DNA of 64,000 nucleotides from Calliopsis andreniformis (lineage: Eukaryota; Arthropoda; Insecta; Hymenoptera; Andrenidae), in contig NW_027480532.1 of the NCBI RefSeq assembly GCF_051401765.1, positions 310,001-374,000 on the forward strand, read 5' to 3'. The position numbers and the translations under genes were made by a program. The notes under the pieces are model-generated. The model made no database searches. It was not told where the DNA came from and worked only from the letters and a program-made list of their open reading frames with translations. This document shows, one piece after another, positions 1-10,069 of this stretch (position 1 is the stretch's first letter; every line of letters starts with the position of its first letter).

Positions 1-50
1 CACAAACATCAATACTCATCACTCAACCCTCAACACTCAGTCCGCAATCC
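1..50 (+). repeat. Partial family A island at the window edge
   Basis: The first 50 bases match the tail of family A from the ACAAACA unit (position 2) to GCAATCC (44-50). By the fixed 511-bp spacing to the B island at 443, the TTAATAG unit of this copy would lie 68 bases before the window. The same stretch recurs at 6042 and 13447, where the island is complete. Confidence 0.9.
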
Positions 51-442
51 TCAACCTTCAACCCTCAATCCTCAATACTCAATCCTCAATCCTCAATCGT
101 CAATACTCAATACTCAATCTTCAATCCTCAATCCTCAATCCTCAATCCTCAATCCTCAATCCTCAATCTTCAATCGTCAATACTCAATCTTCAATCCTCA
201 ATCCTCAATCCGCAACCCTCAATGCTCAATCCTCAATCCTCAATCCTCAAACCTCAATCTTCAATCCTCAATACTCAATCTGCAATCCTCAATCCTCAAT
301 CCTCAATCCTCAATCCTCAGTCGTCGATCCTCAGTCCCCAATCCTCAATCTTCAATCCTCAATCCTCAATCCCCAATCCTCAATCCTCAATCCACAATCT
401 TCAATCGTCAATACTCAATCTTCAATCCTCAATTCTCAATAC

Positions 443-498
443 TCAATAGAATATCCTGAATTCTCAGGATTCAATACTCAAACCTCAACACGCAACCC
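443..498 (+). repeat. Island family B, subtype B1 (intact palindrome), exemplar
   Basis: Eight in-phase heptamers: TCAATAG, AATATCC, TGAATTC, TCAGGAT, TCAATAC, TCAAACC, TCAACAC, GCAACCC. Units 2-4 hold a perfect inverted repeat, ATCCTGA-ATTC-TCAGGAT (453-470 here), and an EcoRI site GAATTC. B1 copies (TCAGGAT) start at 443, 3669, 6484, 9762, 13889, 15614, 19658, 23504, 25851, 27227, 31939, 37663, 42954, 48057, 55057 and 57501. The copy at 25851 has AAAATCC as its second unit. Three copies (31939, 42954, 48057) continue TCGACAC in place of TCAACAC. Confidence 0.93.
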
Positions 499-840
499 TG
501 AATCCTCAATCCTCAATCCACAATCCTCAATCTTCAATCCTCAATACTCAATCTTCAATCCTCCATCCTCAATCCTCAGACCTCAAACGTCAATCCGCAA
601 CCCTCAGCCCGCATCCTCATTCCTCAATCCTCAATCGTCTATCCTCAGTCCTCAATCCTCAAACCTCAATCCTCAATGTTCAATCCTCAATACCCTACCC
701 TCAGTCTTCAATCCTCAATCCTCAATCCTCAATCTTCAATCCACAATCCTCAGTCCTCAAACCTCAATTCTGAACTCTCAATCCTGAATCCTCAATCTTC
801 AGCACTCAGTCCGCAACAATCAGTTGTCATTCCTCAATCC

Positions 841-952
841 TCTGTAGAATATCCTCAATTCACAGCTTTCAATACTCAATACTCAATCTGCAATCCTCCA
901 ACCTGTATCCACAAACATCAATTTTCACCACTCAACCCTCAGCACTCATTCC
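841..952 (+). repeat. Island family C (AGTAGAATATCC), exemplar copy
   Basis: Sixteen in-phase heptamers: TCTGTAG (TCAGTAG in most copies), AATATCC, TCAATTC, ACAGCTT, two TCAATAC, TCAATCT, GCAATCC, TCCAACC, TGTATCC, ACAAACA, TCAATTT, TCACCAC, TCAACCC, TCAGCAC, TCATTCC. The first unit starts at 841, 6882, 14287, 18680, 26249, 34187, 45202, 56788 and 58130. The copies at 841 and 14287 share TCTGTAG, marking them as sisters. Those at 34187 and 45202 share ACAACCA for ACAAACA. Those at 56788 and 58130 share the upstream AGTTGACATTCC. Confidence 0.93.
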
Positions 953-1601
953 TCAATGTTCAATCCTCAATCCTCAACTCTCAATCTTCGATCCTCAATA
1001 CTGAATCTTCAATCCTCAACTCTCAATCCTCAATCCTCAATCCTCAACCCTTATTCTTCAATCCTCAGTACCCAATCCTCAATCTTCAATCCTCAATCCT
1101 CAATCCTCAATTCTCAATCCTCAATCCTCAATCCTCAATCCTCAGACCTCAAACATCAATATTCAACCCTCAGTCCTCGTCCTCAATCCACAAACCTCAA
1201 TCCTCAATCCTCAATCTTCAATCATCTATATTCAATCTTCAACCCTCAATCCTCAATCCTCAATCCTCAATCCTCAATCTTCAATCCTCAATACTCAGTC
1301 TTCAATCCACAATCCTCAATACTCAATCCTCAATCTTCAATCCTCAATACCCAATCCTCAATGCTCAATCCTCAAACTTCAATCCTCAGTTCGCAATCCA
1401 CAATCCTCAATCCTCTGACCTCAGGCATCAATATTCAAGCCTCAGTCCTCGTCCTCAATCCTCAATCTTCAATCCTCATTCCTCAATCCTCATTCTTCAA
1501 TCCTCAATACCCAATCCTCATTCTTCAATCCTCAATCCTCAATCCTCAATTCCCAATCCTCAGTCCTCAGTCCTATGTCCTCAAATCTCAATCCTCAACC
1601 C

Positions 1602-1614
1602 TCAGCCCTCATCC
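1602..1614 (+). repeat. Six-base phase-shift unit TCATCC after TCAGCCC, exemplar
   Basis: TCAGCCC (1602-1608) is followed by TCATCC (1609-1614), one base short of a heptamer. The same CAGCCCTCATCC string recurs dozens of times in conserved context, so it is inherited and not a sequencing slip. Other six-base units are TCGTCC (for example 1449-1454), GCATCC (upstream of the C islands) and CATTCA (near 31.5, 32.4, 36.6, 42.5, 43.4 and 47.6 kb). Each moves the heptamer phase by one base and switches the rotation of the translated heptapeptide. Confidence 0.88.
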
Positions 1615-1754
1615 TCAATACTCAATCCTCAATCTTCAACCCTCAATCCTCAATCCTGAAGCATCAACCCTCAATCCTCAATCCTCAGTCCTCAAACCTC
1701 AATTCTGAATCCTCAATCTTCAGACCTCAGACCTCAACAATCAGATGTCAATCC

Positions 1755-1880
1755 TGAATCCTTAATAGAATATCATCAATTCACAGTTTCCAATACCCAA
1801 TACTCAATCTGCAATCTTCAAATCTCTATTCACAAACATCAATTCTCGTCACTCAACCCTCAACACTCAGTCCGCAATCC
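1755..1880 (+). repeat. Island family A (TTAATAG AATATCA), exemplar copy
   Basis: Eighteen in-phase but strongly diverged heptamers (126 bp), running TGAATCC, TTAATAG, AATATCA, TCAATTC, ACAGTTT and so on to ACAAACA, TCAATTC, TCGTCAC, TCAACCC, TCAACAC, TCAGTCC, GCAATCC. The TTAATAG unit starts at 1762, 5973, 8601, 9251, 13378, 22993, 29132, 30858, 32852, 35962, 40148, 41873, 43867, 46977, 50594, 51655, 52625, 54763 and 60790. Most copies follow a leader about 190 bp upstream (CCTAAGTCCTCAAATCTC, then CCTGAAGCATCAACCC and TCAGATGTCAATCC), so island and leader travel together. Because the heptamer phase is unbroken, this looks like an old diverged patch of the array and not an insertion. Confidence 0.93.
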
Positions 1881-4800
1881 TCAACCTTCAACCCTCAATC
1901 CTCAATACTCAATCCTCAATCCTCAATCGTCAATCGTCAATCCTCAATCGTCAATGCTCAATACTCAATCTTCACCCCTCAATCCTCAATCCTCAATCCT
2001 CAATCCTCAATCCTCAATCCTCAATCTTCCATCGTCAATACTCAATCTTCAATCCTCAATCCTCAATCCGCAACCCTCAATGCTCAATCCTCAATCCCCA
2101 ATCCTCAAACCTCAATCTTCAATCCTCAATACTCAATCTGCAATCCTCAATCCTCAATCCTCTGTCCTCAGTCCTCTAACCTCAACCCTCAACCCTCAGC
2201 CCTCATCCTCAATCCTCAATACTCAATCGTCAATCCTCAATCTTCAATCCTCAATACTCAATCTTCAATAATCAATCCTCAATTCTCAATCCTCAATACT
2301 CAGTCCTCAATCCTCAACCTTCAATCATCAATACTCAGTCTTCAACCCTCAAACCTCAATCCTCAATCCTCAATCCTCATTCTTCAATCCTCAATACACA
2401 ATCCGCAATCTTCAATCCTCAATCCTCAATCCTCAATCCTCAATCCTCAGATCTCAAACATCAATACTCAACCCTCAGTCCTCGTCCTCAATCCACAACA
2501 ATCAATCCTCAATCCTCATTCTTCAATCATCAATATTCAATCTTCAGTCCTCAATCCTCAATCCTCAATCCTCAATCCTCAATCCTCAATGTTCAATCCG
2601 CAATACCCAATCCTCAATCATCAATCCTCAATCCTCAATCCTCAATCCTCAATCCTCAATCCTCAATACTCAATCCTCAATCCTCAGTCCTCAAACCTCA
2701 AACCTCAATCTTCAATCCTCAATGCTCAATCTTCAATCCTCCGTCCTCAACCCTCAACCTTCAAACATCAATCCTCAATCGTCAGGCTTCAATCCTCAAT
2801 ACTCAATCTTCAATCCTCAATCTTCAATCCTCATTCCTCAATCCTCATTCTTCAATCCTCAATACCCAATCCTCATTCTTCAATCCTCAATCCTCAATCC
2901 TCAATTCCCAATCCTCAGTCCTCAGTCCTAAGTCCTCAAATCTCAATCCTCAACCCTCAGCCCTCATCCTCAATACTCAATCCTCAATCTTCAACCCTCA
3001 ATCCTCAATCCTGAAGCATCAACCCTCAATCCTCAATCCTCCATCCTCAAACCTCAGTCCTCAATCCTCAATCGTCATTCGTCAATCCTCATTCTTCAAT
3101 CATCAATACCCAATCCTCAATCTTCAATCTTCAACCCTCAATCCTCAACTCTCAATCCTCAACCCTCAATCCTCAATCCTCAGACCTCAAACATCAATAC
3201 TCAACCCCCAGTCCTCGTCCTCAATCCACAACCATCAATCCTCAATCCTCAATCTTCAATCATCGATGTTCAATCTTCAGTCCTCAATCCTCAATCCTCA
3301 ATCCTCAATCCTCAATCCTCAATGTTCGATCCGCAATACCCAATCCTCAATCTTCAATCCTCAATCCACAATCCTCAATCCTCAATCCTCATTCTTCAAA
3401 CCTCAACACCCAATCCTCAATCTTCAATCCTCAATACTCAATTCTCAGACCTCAACCCTCAATCTTCAATCCTCAATACTCAATATTCAATCCTCAATAC
3501 TCAATCTGCAACCCTCAATCCTCAATCCTCAATCCTCAATCCTCAATCGTCGATCCTCAATCCCCAATCCTCAATCTTCAATCCTCAATCCTCAATCCCC
3601 AATCCTCAATCCTCAATCCTCAATCTTCAATCCTCAATACTCAATCTTCAATCCTCAATTCTCAATACTCAATAGAATATCCTGAATTCTCAGGATTCAA
3701 TACTCAAACCTCAACACGCAACCCCGAATTCTCAATCCTCAATCCTCAATCTTCAATCCACAATACTCAATTTTCAATCCTCCATCCACAATCCTCAGTC
3801 CTCAATCCTCAATCCTCAATCGTCAGGCTTCAATCCCCAATAATCAATCTTCAATCCTCAATCCTCAATCCTCAATCCTGAATCCTGAATTCTCAATCCG
3901 CAAACTCCAATCCTCTATACTCAGTCTTCAATCCTCAATCCTCAATCCTCAAACCTCATTCTACAATCCTCAATACCCAATCCTCAATCTTCAATCCTCA
4001 ATCCTCAATCCTCAATACTCAATCCTCAATCCTCAGTCCTCAGTCCTCAAACCTCAATCCTCAACCCTCAGCCCTCATCCTCAATCCTCAATCCTAAATT
4101 CTCAATCCTCAAACCTCAAACCTCAATCCTCAACCGTAAGTCCTCGTCCTCAATCCTCAACCCTCAATTCTCAATCCTCAGTCCTCAATCTTCAATCCTC
4201 AATACTCAATATTCAATCCTCAATCCTCAATCCTCAGTCCTCAATCCTCAATCTTAAATCCTCAATCCTCAGTCCTCAATCCTCAATCCTCATTCTTCAA
4301 TACTCAATACCCAATCCTCAGTCGTCAATCCTCAATCCTCAATCCTCAAATCTCAATCCCCTATCCTCAGTACTCAGTCCTCAAACCTCAATCCTCAACC
4401 CTCAGCTCTCATCCTCAATTCTCATTCCTCAATCCTCAATCCTCAATCTTCAATCCTCAATACTCAATCTTCAATAATCAATCCTCAATTCTCAATCCTC
4501 AATACTCTATCCTCAATCGTCAACCCTCAATACCCAATCCTAAATCTTCAATCCTCAATCCTCAATCCTCAATTCTCAATCCTCAATCCTCAATCCTCAG
4601 ACCTCAAACATCAATACTCAACCCTCAGTCCTCGTCCTCAATCCACAACCATCAATCCTCAATCCTCAATCTTCAATCATCGATATTCAATCTTCAGTCC
4701 TCAATCCTCAATCCTCAATCCTCAATCCTCAATCCTCAATGTTCAATCCGCAATACCCAATTCTCGATCTTCAATCCTCAACCCACAATCCTCAATCCTC

Positions 4801-5141
4801 AATCCTCATTCTTCAATCCTCAACACCCAATCCTCAATACTCAATCTGCAACACTCAATACTCAGTCCTCAATCCTCAATCCTCATTCTTCAATCCTCAA
4901 TACCCAATCCTCAATCTTCAATCCTCAATCCACAATCCTCAATCCTCAATCCTCATTCTTCAATCCTCAACACCCAATCCTCAATCTTCAATCCTCAATT
5001 CTCAATTCGCAGACCTCAAGCCTCAATCTTCAATCCTCAATACTCAATCTTCAATCCTCAATCCTCAATCCTCAATACTCAATCCTCAATCCTCAATACT
5101 CAATCCTCAATACTCAACCATCAACCCTCAGTTCTCAATAC

Positions 5142-5197
5142 TCAATAGAATATCCTGAATTCTCAGTATTCAATACTCAAACCTCAACACTCAACCC
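5142..5197 (+). repeat. Island family B, subtype B2 (palindrome broken), exemplar
   Basis: This differs from B1 by one base in the fourth unit, TCAGTAT for TCAGGAT, which mismatches the right arm of the inverted repeat while keeping GAATTC. Copies start at 5142, 12547, 17981, 22239, 24677, 28400 and 38836. All are preceded by the same distinctive lead-in (ACTCAACCATCAACCC, then CAGTTCTCAATAC or GAGTTCTCAATAC), so they form one lineage. The copy at 17981 also has AATATTC as its second unit. Confidence 0.9.
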
Positions 5198-5972
5198 TCA
5201 ATCCTCAATCCTCAATCCTCAATCTTCAATCGTCAATTCTCAATACTCAATCTTCAATCCTCCATTCTCAATCCTCAATCCTCAATCCTCAATCATCAAT
5301 CCTCAATCCTCCATTGTCAATCGTCAGGCTTCAATCCTGAATACCCAATCCTCAGTCTTCAATCTTCAATCCTCAGTCCTCAATTCTCAATCCTCAATCC
5401 TCAGTCCTCAGACCTCAAACCTCAATCCGCAACCCTCAGCCCTCATCCTCATTCCTCAATCCTCAATCGTCAATCCTCAATCCTCAATCCTCAACCCTCA
5501 ATCCTCAATGTTCAATCCTCAATACCGAACACTCAGTCTTCAATCCTCAATCCTCAATCCTCAATCTTCAATCCTCAATACTCAATCTTCAATCCTCCGT
5601 CCTCAATCCTCAGCCCTCAATCCTCAATCCTCAATCGTCAGGCTTCAATCCTCAATACTCAATCTTCAATCCTCAATCCTGAATCCTCATTCCTCAATCC
5701 ACATTCTACAATCCTCAATACCCAATCCACAATCTTCAATCCTCAATCCTCAATCCTCAATTCTCAATCCTCAATCCTCAGTCCTAAGCCCTCAAATCTC
5801 AATCCTCAACCCGCAGCCCTCATCCTCAATCCTCAATCCTCAATCTTCAACCCTCAATCCTCAATCCTGAAGCGTCAACCCTCAATCCTCAATCCTCAGT
5901 CCTCAAACCTCAATTCTGAATCCTCAATCTTCAGACCTCAGACCTCGTCAATCAGATGTCAATCCTGAATCC

Positions 5973-6539
5973 TTAATAGAATATCATCAATTCACAGTTT
6001 CCAATACCCAATACTCAATCTGCAATCTTCAAATCTCTATTCACAAACATCAATACTCATCACTCAACCCTCAACACTCAGTCCGCAATCCTCAACCTTC
6101 AACCCTCAATCCTCAATACTCAATCCTCAATCCTCAATCGTCAATACTCAATACTCAATCTTCAATCCTCAATCCTCAATCCTCAATCCTCAATCCTCAA
6201 TCCTCAATCTTCAATCGTCAATACTCAATCTTCAATCCTCAATCCTCAATCCGCAACCCTCAATGCTCAATCCTCAATCCTCAATCCTCAAACCTCAATC
6301 TTCAATCCTCAATACTCAATCTGCAATCCTCAATCCTCAATCCTCAATCCTCAATCCTCAGTCGTCGATCCTCAGTCCCCAATCCTCAATCTTCAATCCT
6401 CAATCCTCAATCCCCAATCCTCAATCCTCAATCCACAATCTTCAATCGTCAATACTCAATCTTCAATCCTCAATTCTCAATACTCAATAGAATATCCTGA
6501 ATTCTCAGGATTCAATACTCAAACCTCAACACGCAACCC
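5973..6539 (+). repeat. A-B composite module with invariant 511-bp spacing
   Basis: From the TTAATAG of A to the TCAATAG of B is exactly 511 bp (73 heptamers) in eight complete copies: A starts at 5973, 9251, 13378, 22993, 32852, 43867, 52625 and 60790. A ninth is cut by the left window edge. The interior always carries GCAACCCTCAATGCTCAATCC about 290 bp after A, which creates the recurrent short 75-codon open frame. Both B1 and B3 subtypes occur as the right end, so the module is older than that split or has been partly converted. Extent is given from A to the end of the B island. Confidence 0.92.
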
Positions 6540-7901
6540 TGAATCCTCAATCCTCAATCCACAATCCTCAATCTTCAATCCTCAATACTCAATCTTCAAT
6601 CCTCCATCCTCAATCCTCAGACCTCAAACGTCAATCCGCAACCCTCAGCCCGCATCCTCATTCCTCAATCCTCAATCGTCTATCCTCAGTCCTCAATCCT
6701 CAACCCTCAATCCTCAATGTTCAATCCTCAATACCCTACCCTCAGTCTTCAATCCTCAATCCTCAATCCTCAATCTTCAATCCACAATCCTCAGTCCTCA
6801 AACCTCAATTCTGAACTCTCAATCCTGAATCCTCAATCTTCAGCACTCAGTCCGCAACAATCAGTTGTCATTCCTCAATCCTCAGTAGAATATCCTCAAT
6901 TCACAGCTTTCAATACTCAATACTCAATCTGCAATCCTCCAACCTGTATCCACAAACATCAATTTTCACCACTCAACCCTCAGCACTCATTCCTCAATGT
7001 TCAATCCTCAATCCTCAACGCTCAATCTTCGATCCTCAATACTGAATCTTCAATCCTCAACTCTCAATCCTCAATCCTCAATCTTCAATCATCAATATTC
7101 AATCTTCAACCCTCAATCCTCAATCCTCAATCCTCAATCCTCAATCTTCAATCCTCAATACTCAGTCTTCAATCCACAATCCTCAATACTCAATCCTCAA
7201 TCTTCAATCCTCAATGCTCAATCCTCAAACTTCAATCCTCAGTTCGCAATCCTCAATCCTCAATCCTCTGACCTCAGGCATCAATATTCAAGCCTCAGTC
7301 CTCGTCCTCAATCCACAACCCTCAATCCTCAATCCTCAATCTTCATTCATCAATATTCAACCTTCTATCCTCAATCCTCAACCCTCAATCTTCAATCCTC
7401 AATCCTCAATACTCAAACTGCAACACTCAATCCTCAATCCTCAATCCTCAATCCTCATTCTTCAATCCTGAACACCCAATCCTCAATTTTCAATCTTCAA
7501 TCCTCAATCTTCAGTCCTCAATACTCAACTATCAGTCCTCAATTCTCAATACTCAATCCTCAAGCCTCAATCTTCAATCCTCAATACTCAGTCTTCAATC
7601 CTCAATCCTCAATCCTCATTCTTCAACCCTCAATACCCAATCCTCAATCTTCAATCCTCAATCCTCAATCCTCAATTCTCAATCCTCAATCCTCAATCCT
7701 CAGTCCTCAAACCTCAATCGCCAATCCTCAGCCCTCATCCTCAATTCTCAATCCTCAATCTTCAATCCTCAATCCTCAATCCTCATGCCTCAATCCTCAA
7801 TACTCAATCCTCAGTCATCAAACCTCAATCCTGAATCGTCAATCCTGAATTCTCGATCTTCAGACCTCAGACCTGAACAGTCAGATGTCAATCCTCAATC
7901 C

Positions 7902-8013
7902 TCAATAGAATATTATCAATTCACAGTTTTCAATACACAATACTCAATCTGCAGTCTTCAAATTTCTATCCACAAACATCAATTCTCATCACTCAACCCT
8001 CAACACTCAGTCC
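7902..8013 (+). repeat. Island family D (TCAATAG AATATTA), exemplar copy
   Basis: Sixteen in-phase heptamers aligning with A and C: TCAATAG, AATATTA, TCAATTC, ACAGTTT, TCAATAC, ACAATAC, TCAATCT, GCAGTCT, TCAAATT, TCTATCC, ACAAACA and so on. First units start at 7902, 30228, 35332, 41244 and 46347. It is preceded by a conserved leader with CCTGAACA and CAGATGTCAATCC. The four right-hand copies are followed by an A island after 630 bp (629 bp for 41244, where a G is missing from a TCAGACC unit). Confidence 0.92.
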
Positions 8014-10069
8014 CCAATCCTCAATCTTCAATCCTCAATCCGCAATCCTCAACCCTCAACACTCAGTCCCCAATCCTCAATCTTCAATCCTGAATCGTCA
8101 ATCCTCAATCCTCAATCCTCAACCCTCAATCCTCAATGTTCAATCCTCAATACCCAACACTCAGTCTTCAATCCTCAATCCTCAATCCTCAATCTTCAAT
8201 CCTCAATACTCAATCTTCAATCCTCCGTCCTCAATCCTCAACCCTCAATCCTCAATCCTCAATCGTCAGGCTTCAATCCTCAATACTCAATCTTCAATCC
8301 TCAATCCTCAATCCTCATTCCTCAATCCACATTCTACAATCCTCAATACCCAATCCTCAATCTTCAATCCTCAATCCTCAATCCACAATTCTCAATCCTC
8401 AATCCTCAGACCTAAGTCCTCAAATCTCAATCCTCAACCCGCAGCCCTCATCCTCAATCCTCAATCCTCAATCTTCAACCCTCAATCCTCAATCCTGAAG
8501 CGTCAACCCTCAATCCTCAATCCTCAGTCCTCAAACCTCAATTCTGAATCCTCAATCTTCAGACCTCAGACCTCATCAATCAGATGTCAATCCTGAATCC
8601 TTAATAGAATATCATCAATTCACAGTTTCCAATACCCAATACTCAATCTGCAATCTTCAAATCTCTATTCACAAACATCAATTCTCATCACTCAACCCTC
8701 AACACTCAGTCCGCAATCCTCAACTTTCAACCCTCAATCCTCAACACTCAATCCTCAATCCTCAATCGTCAATACTTAATACTCAATCTTCAATCCTCAA
8801 TCCTCAATCCTCGATCCTCAATCCTCAATCCTCAATCTTCAATCGTCAATACTCAATCTTCAATCCTCCGTCCCCAATCCTCAACCCTCAACCCTCAATC
8901 CTCAATCCGCAATCGTCAGGCTTCAATCCTCAATACTCAATCTTCAATCCTCAATCCTCAATCCTCATTCCTCAATCCACATTCTTCAATCCTCAATACC
9001 CAATCCTCAACCTTCAATCCTCAATCCTCAATCCTCAATTCTCAATCCTCAATCCTCTGTCCTAAGTCCTCAAATCTCAATCGTCAACCCTCAGCCCTCA
9101 TCCTCAATCCTCAATCCTCAATCTTCAACCCTCAATCCTCAATCCTGAAGCATCAACCCTCAATCCTCAATCCTCAGTCCTCAAACCTCAATTCTGAATC
9201 CTCAATCTTCAGACCTCAGACCTCAAGGATCAGATGTCAATCCTGAATCCTTAATAGAATATCATCAATTCACAGTTTTCAATACCCAATACTCAATCTG
9301 CAATCTTCAAATCTCTATTTACAAACATCAATCCTCATCACTCAACCCTCAACACTCAGTCCGCAATCCTCAACCTTCAACCCTCAATCCTCAATACTCA
9401 ATCCTCAATCCTCAATCGTCAATACTTAATACTCAATCTTCAATCCTCAATCCTCAATCCTCGATCCTCAATCCTCAATCCTCAATCTTCAATCGTCAAT
9501 ACTCAATCTTCAATCCTCAATCCTCAATCCGCAACCCTCAATGCTCAATCCTCAATCCTCAATCCTCAAACCTCAATCTTCAATCCTCAATACTCAATCT
9601 GCAATCCTCAATCCTCAATCCTCAATCCTCAATCCTCAATCGTCGATCCTCAATCCCCAATCCTCAATATTCAATCCTCAATCCTCAATCCCCAATCCTC
9701 AATCCTCAATCCTCAATCTTCAATCCTCAATACTCAATCTTCAATCCTCAATTCTCAATACTCAATAGAATATCCTGAATTCTCAGGATTCAATACTCAA
9801 ACCTCAACACGCAACCCCGAATCCTCAATCCTCAATCCTCAACCTTCAATCCTCAATACTCAATCTTCAATCCTCCATCCACAATCCTCAGTCCTCAATC
9901 CTCAATCCTCAATCGTCAGGCTTCAATCCTCAATACTCAATCTTCAATCCTCAATCCTCAATCGTCATTCGTCAATCCTCATTCTTCAATCCTCAATACC
10001 CAATCCTCAATCTTCAATCTTCAACCTTCAACCCTCAATCCTCAACTCTCAATCCTCAACCCTCAATCC

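Larger units (their letters stand above)
1..1388 (+). repeat. Duplicon I, copy 1
   Basis: Contains the partial A island, B1 at 443 and C at 841. It is matched at +6,041 bp (6042-7081, with a 174-bp deletion after that) and at +13,446 bp (13447-14834). Shared private features include TCTGTAG in the first and third copies and the GCATCC six-base unit before the C island in all three. Confidence 0.88.
3833..7081 (+). repeat. Duplicon II, copy 1
   Basis: A 3.25-kb block repeated at +7,405 bp (11238-14486). Pairs of landmarks hold the offset exactly: B2 5142/12547, A 5973/13378, B1 6484/13889. Its left edge at about 3833 (CCCCAATAATC) is abrupt. The left flank matches the sequence before 15778 and the right flank matches 11238 onward. 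Confidence 0.88.

Noticed and set aside
222..449. A recurrent 75-codon open frame conserved in many copies (222, 6263, 9541, 13668, 23283, 25630, 33142, 44157, 52915, 61080)
   Set aside because: It recurs because it lies inside duplicated sequence, mostly the 511-bp A-B module. It starts at a CAATGCTCAATCC variant and ends at the TAG of the B island; no coding signal is separable from the repeat.
453..470. Intrinsic transcription terminator at the B-island hairpin
   Set aside because: The 7-bp stem is not followed by a T-run, the site recurs dozens of times with no gene nearby, and one subtype breaks the stem.
1755..1880. Transposon or solo LTR insertions at the TAGAATAT islands
   Set aside because: The islands keep the heptamer phase without target-site duplication, terminal repeats or any non-heptameric length, so divergence of existing units explains them better.
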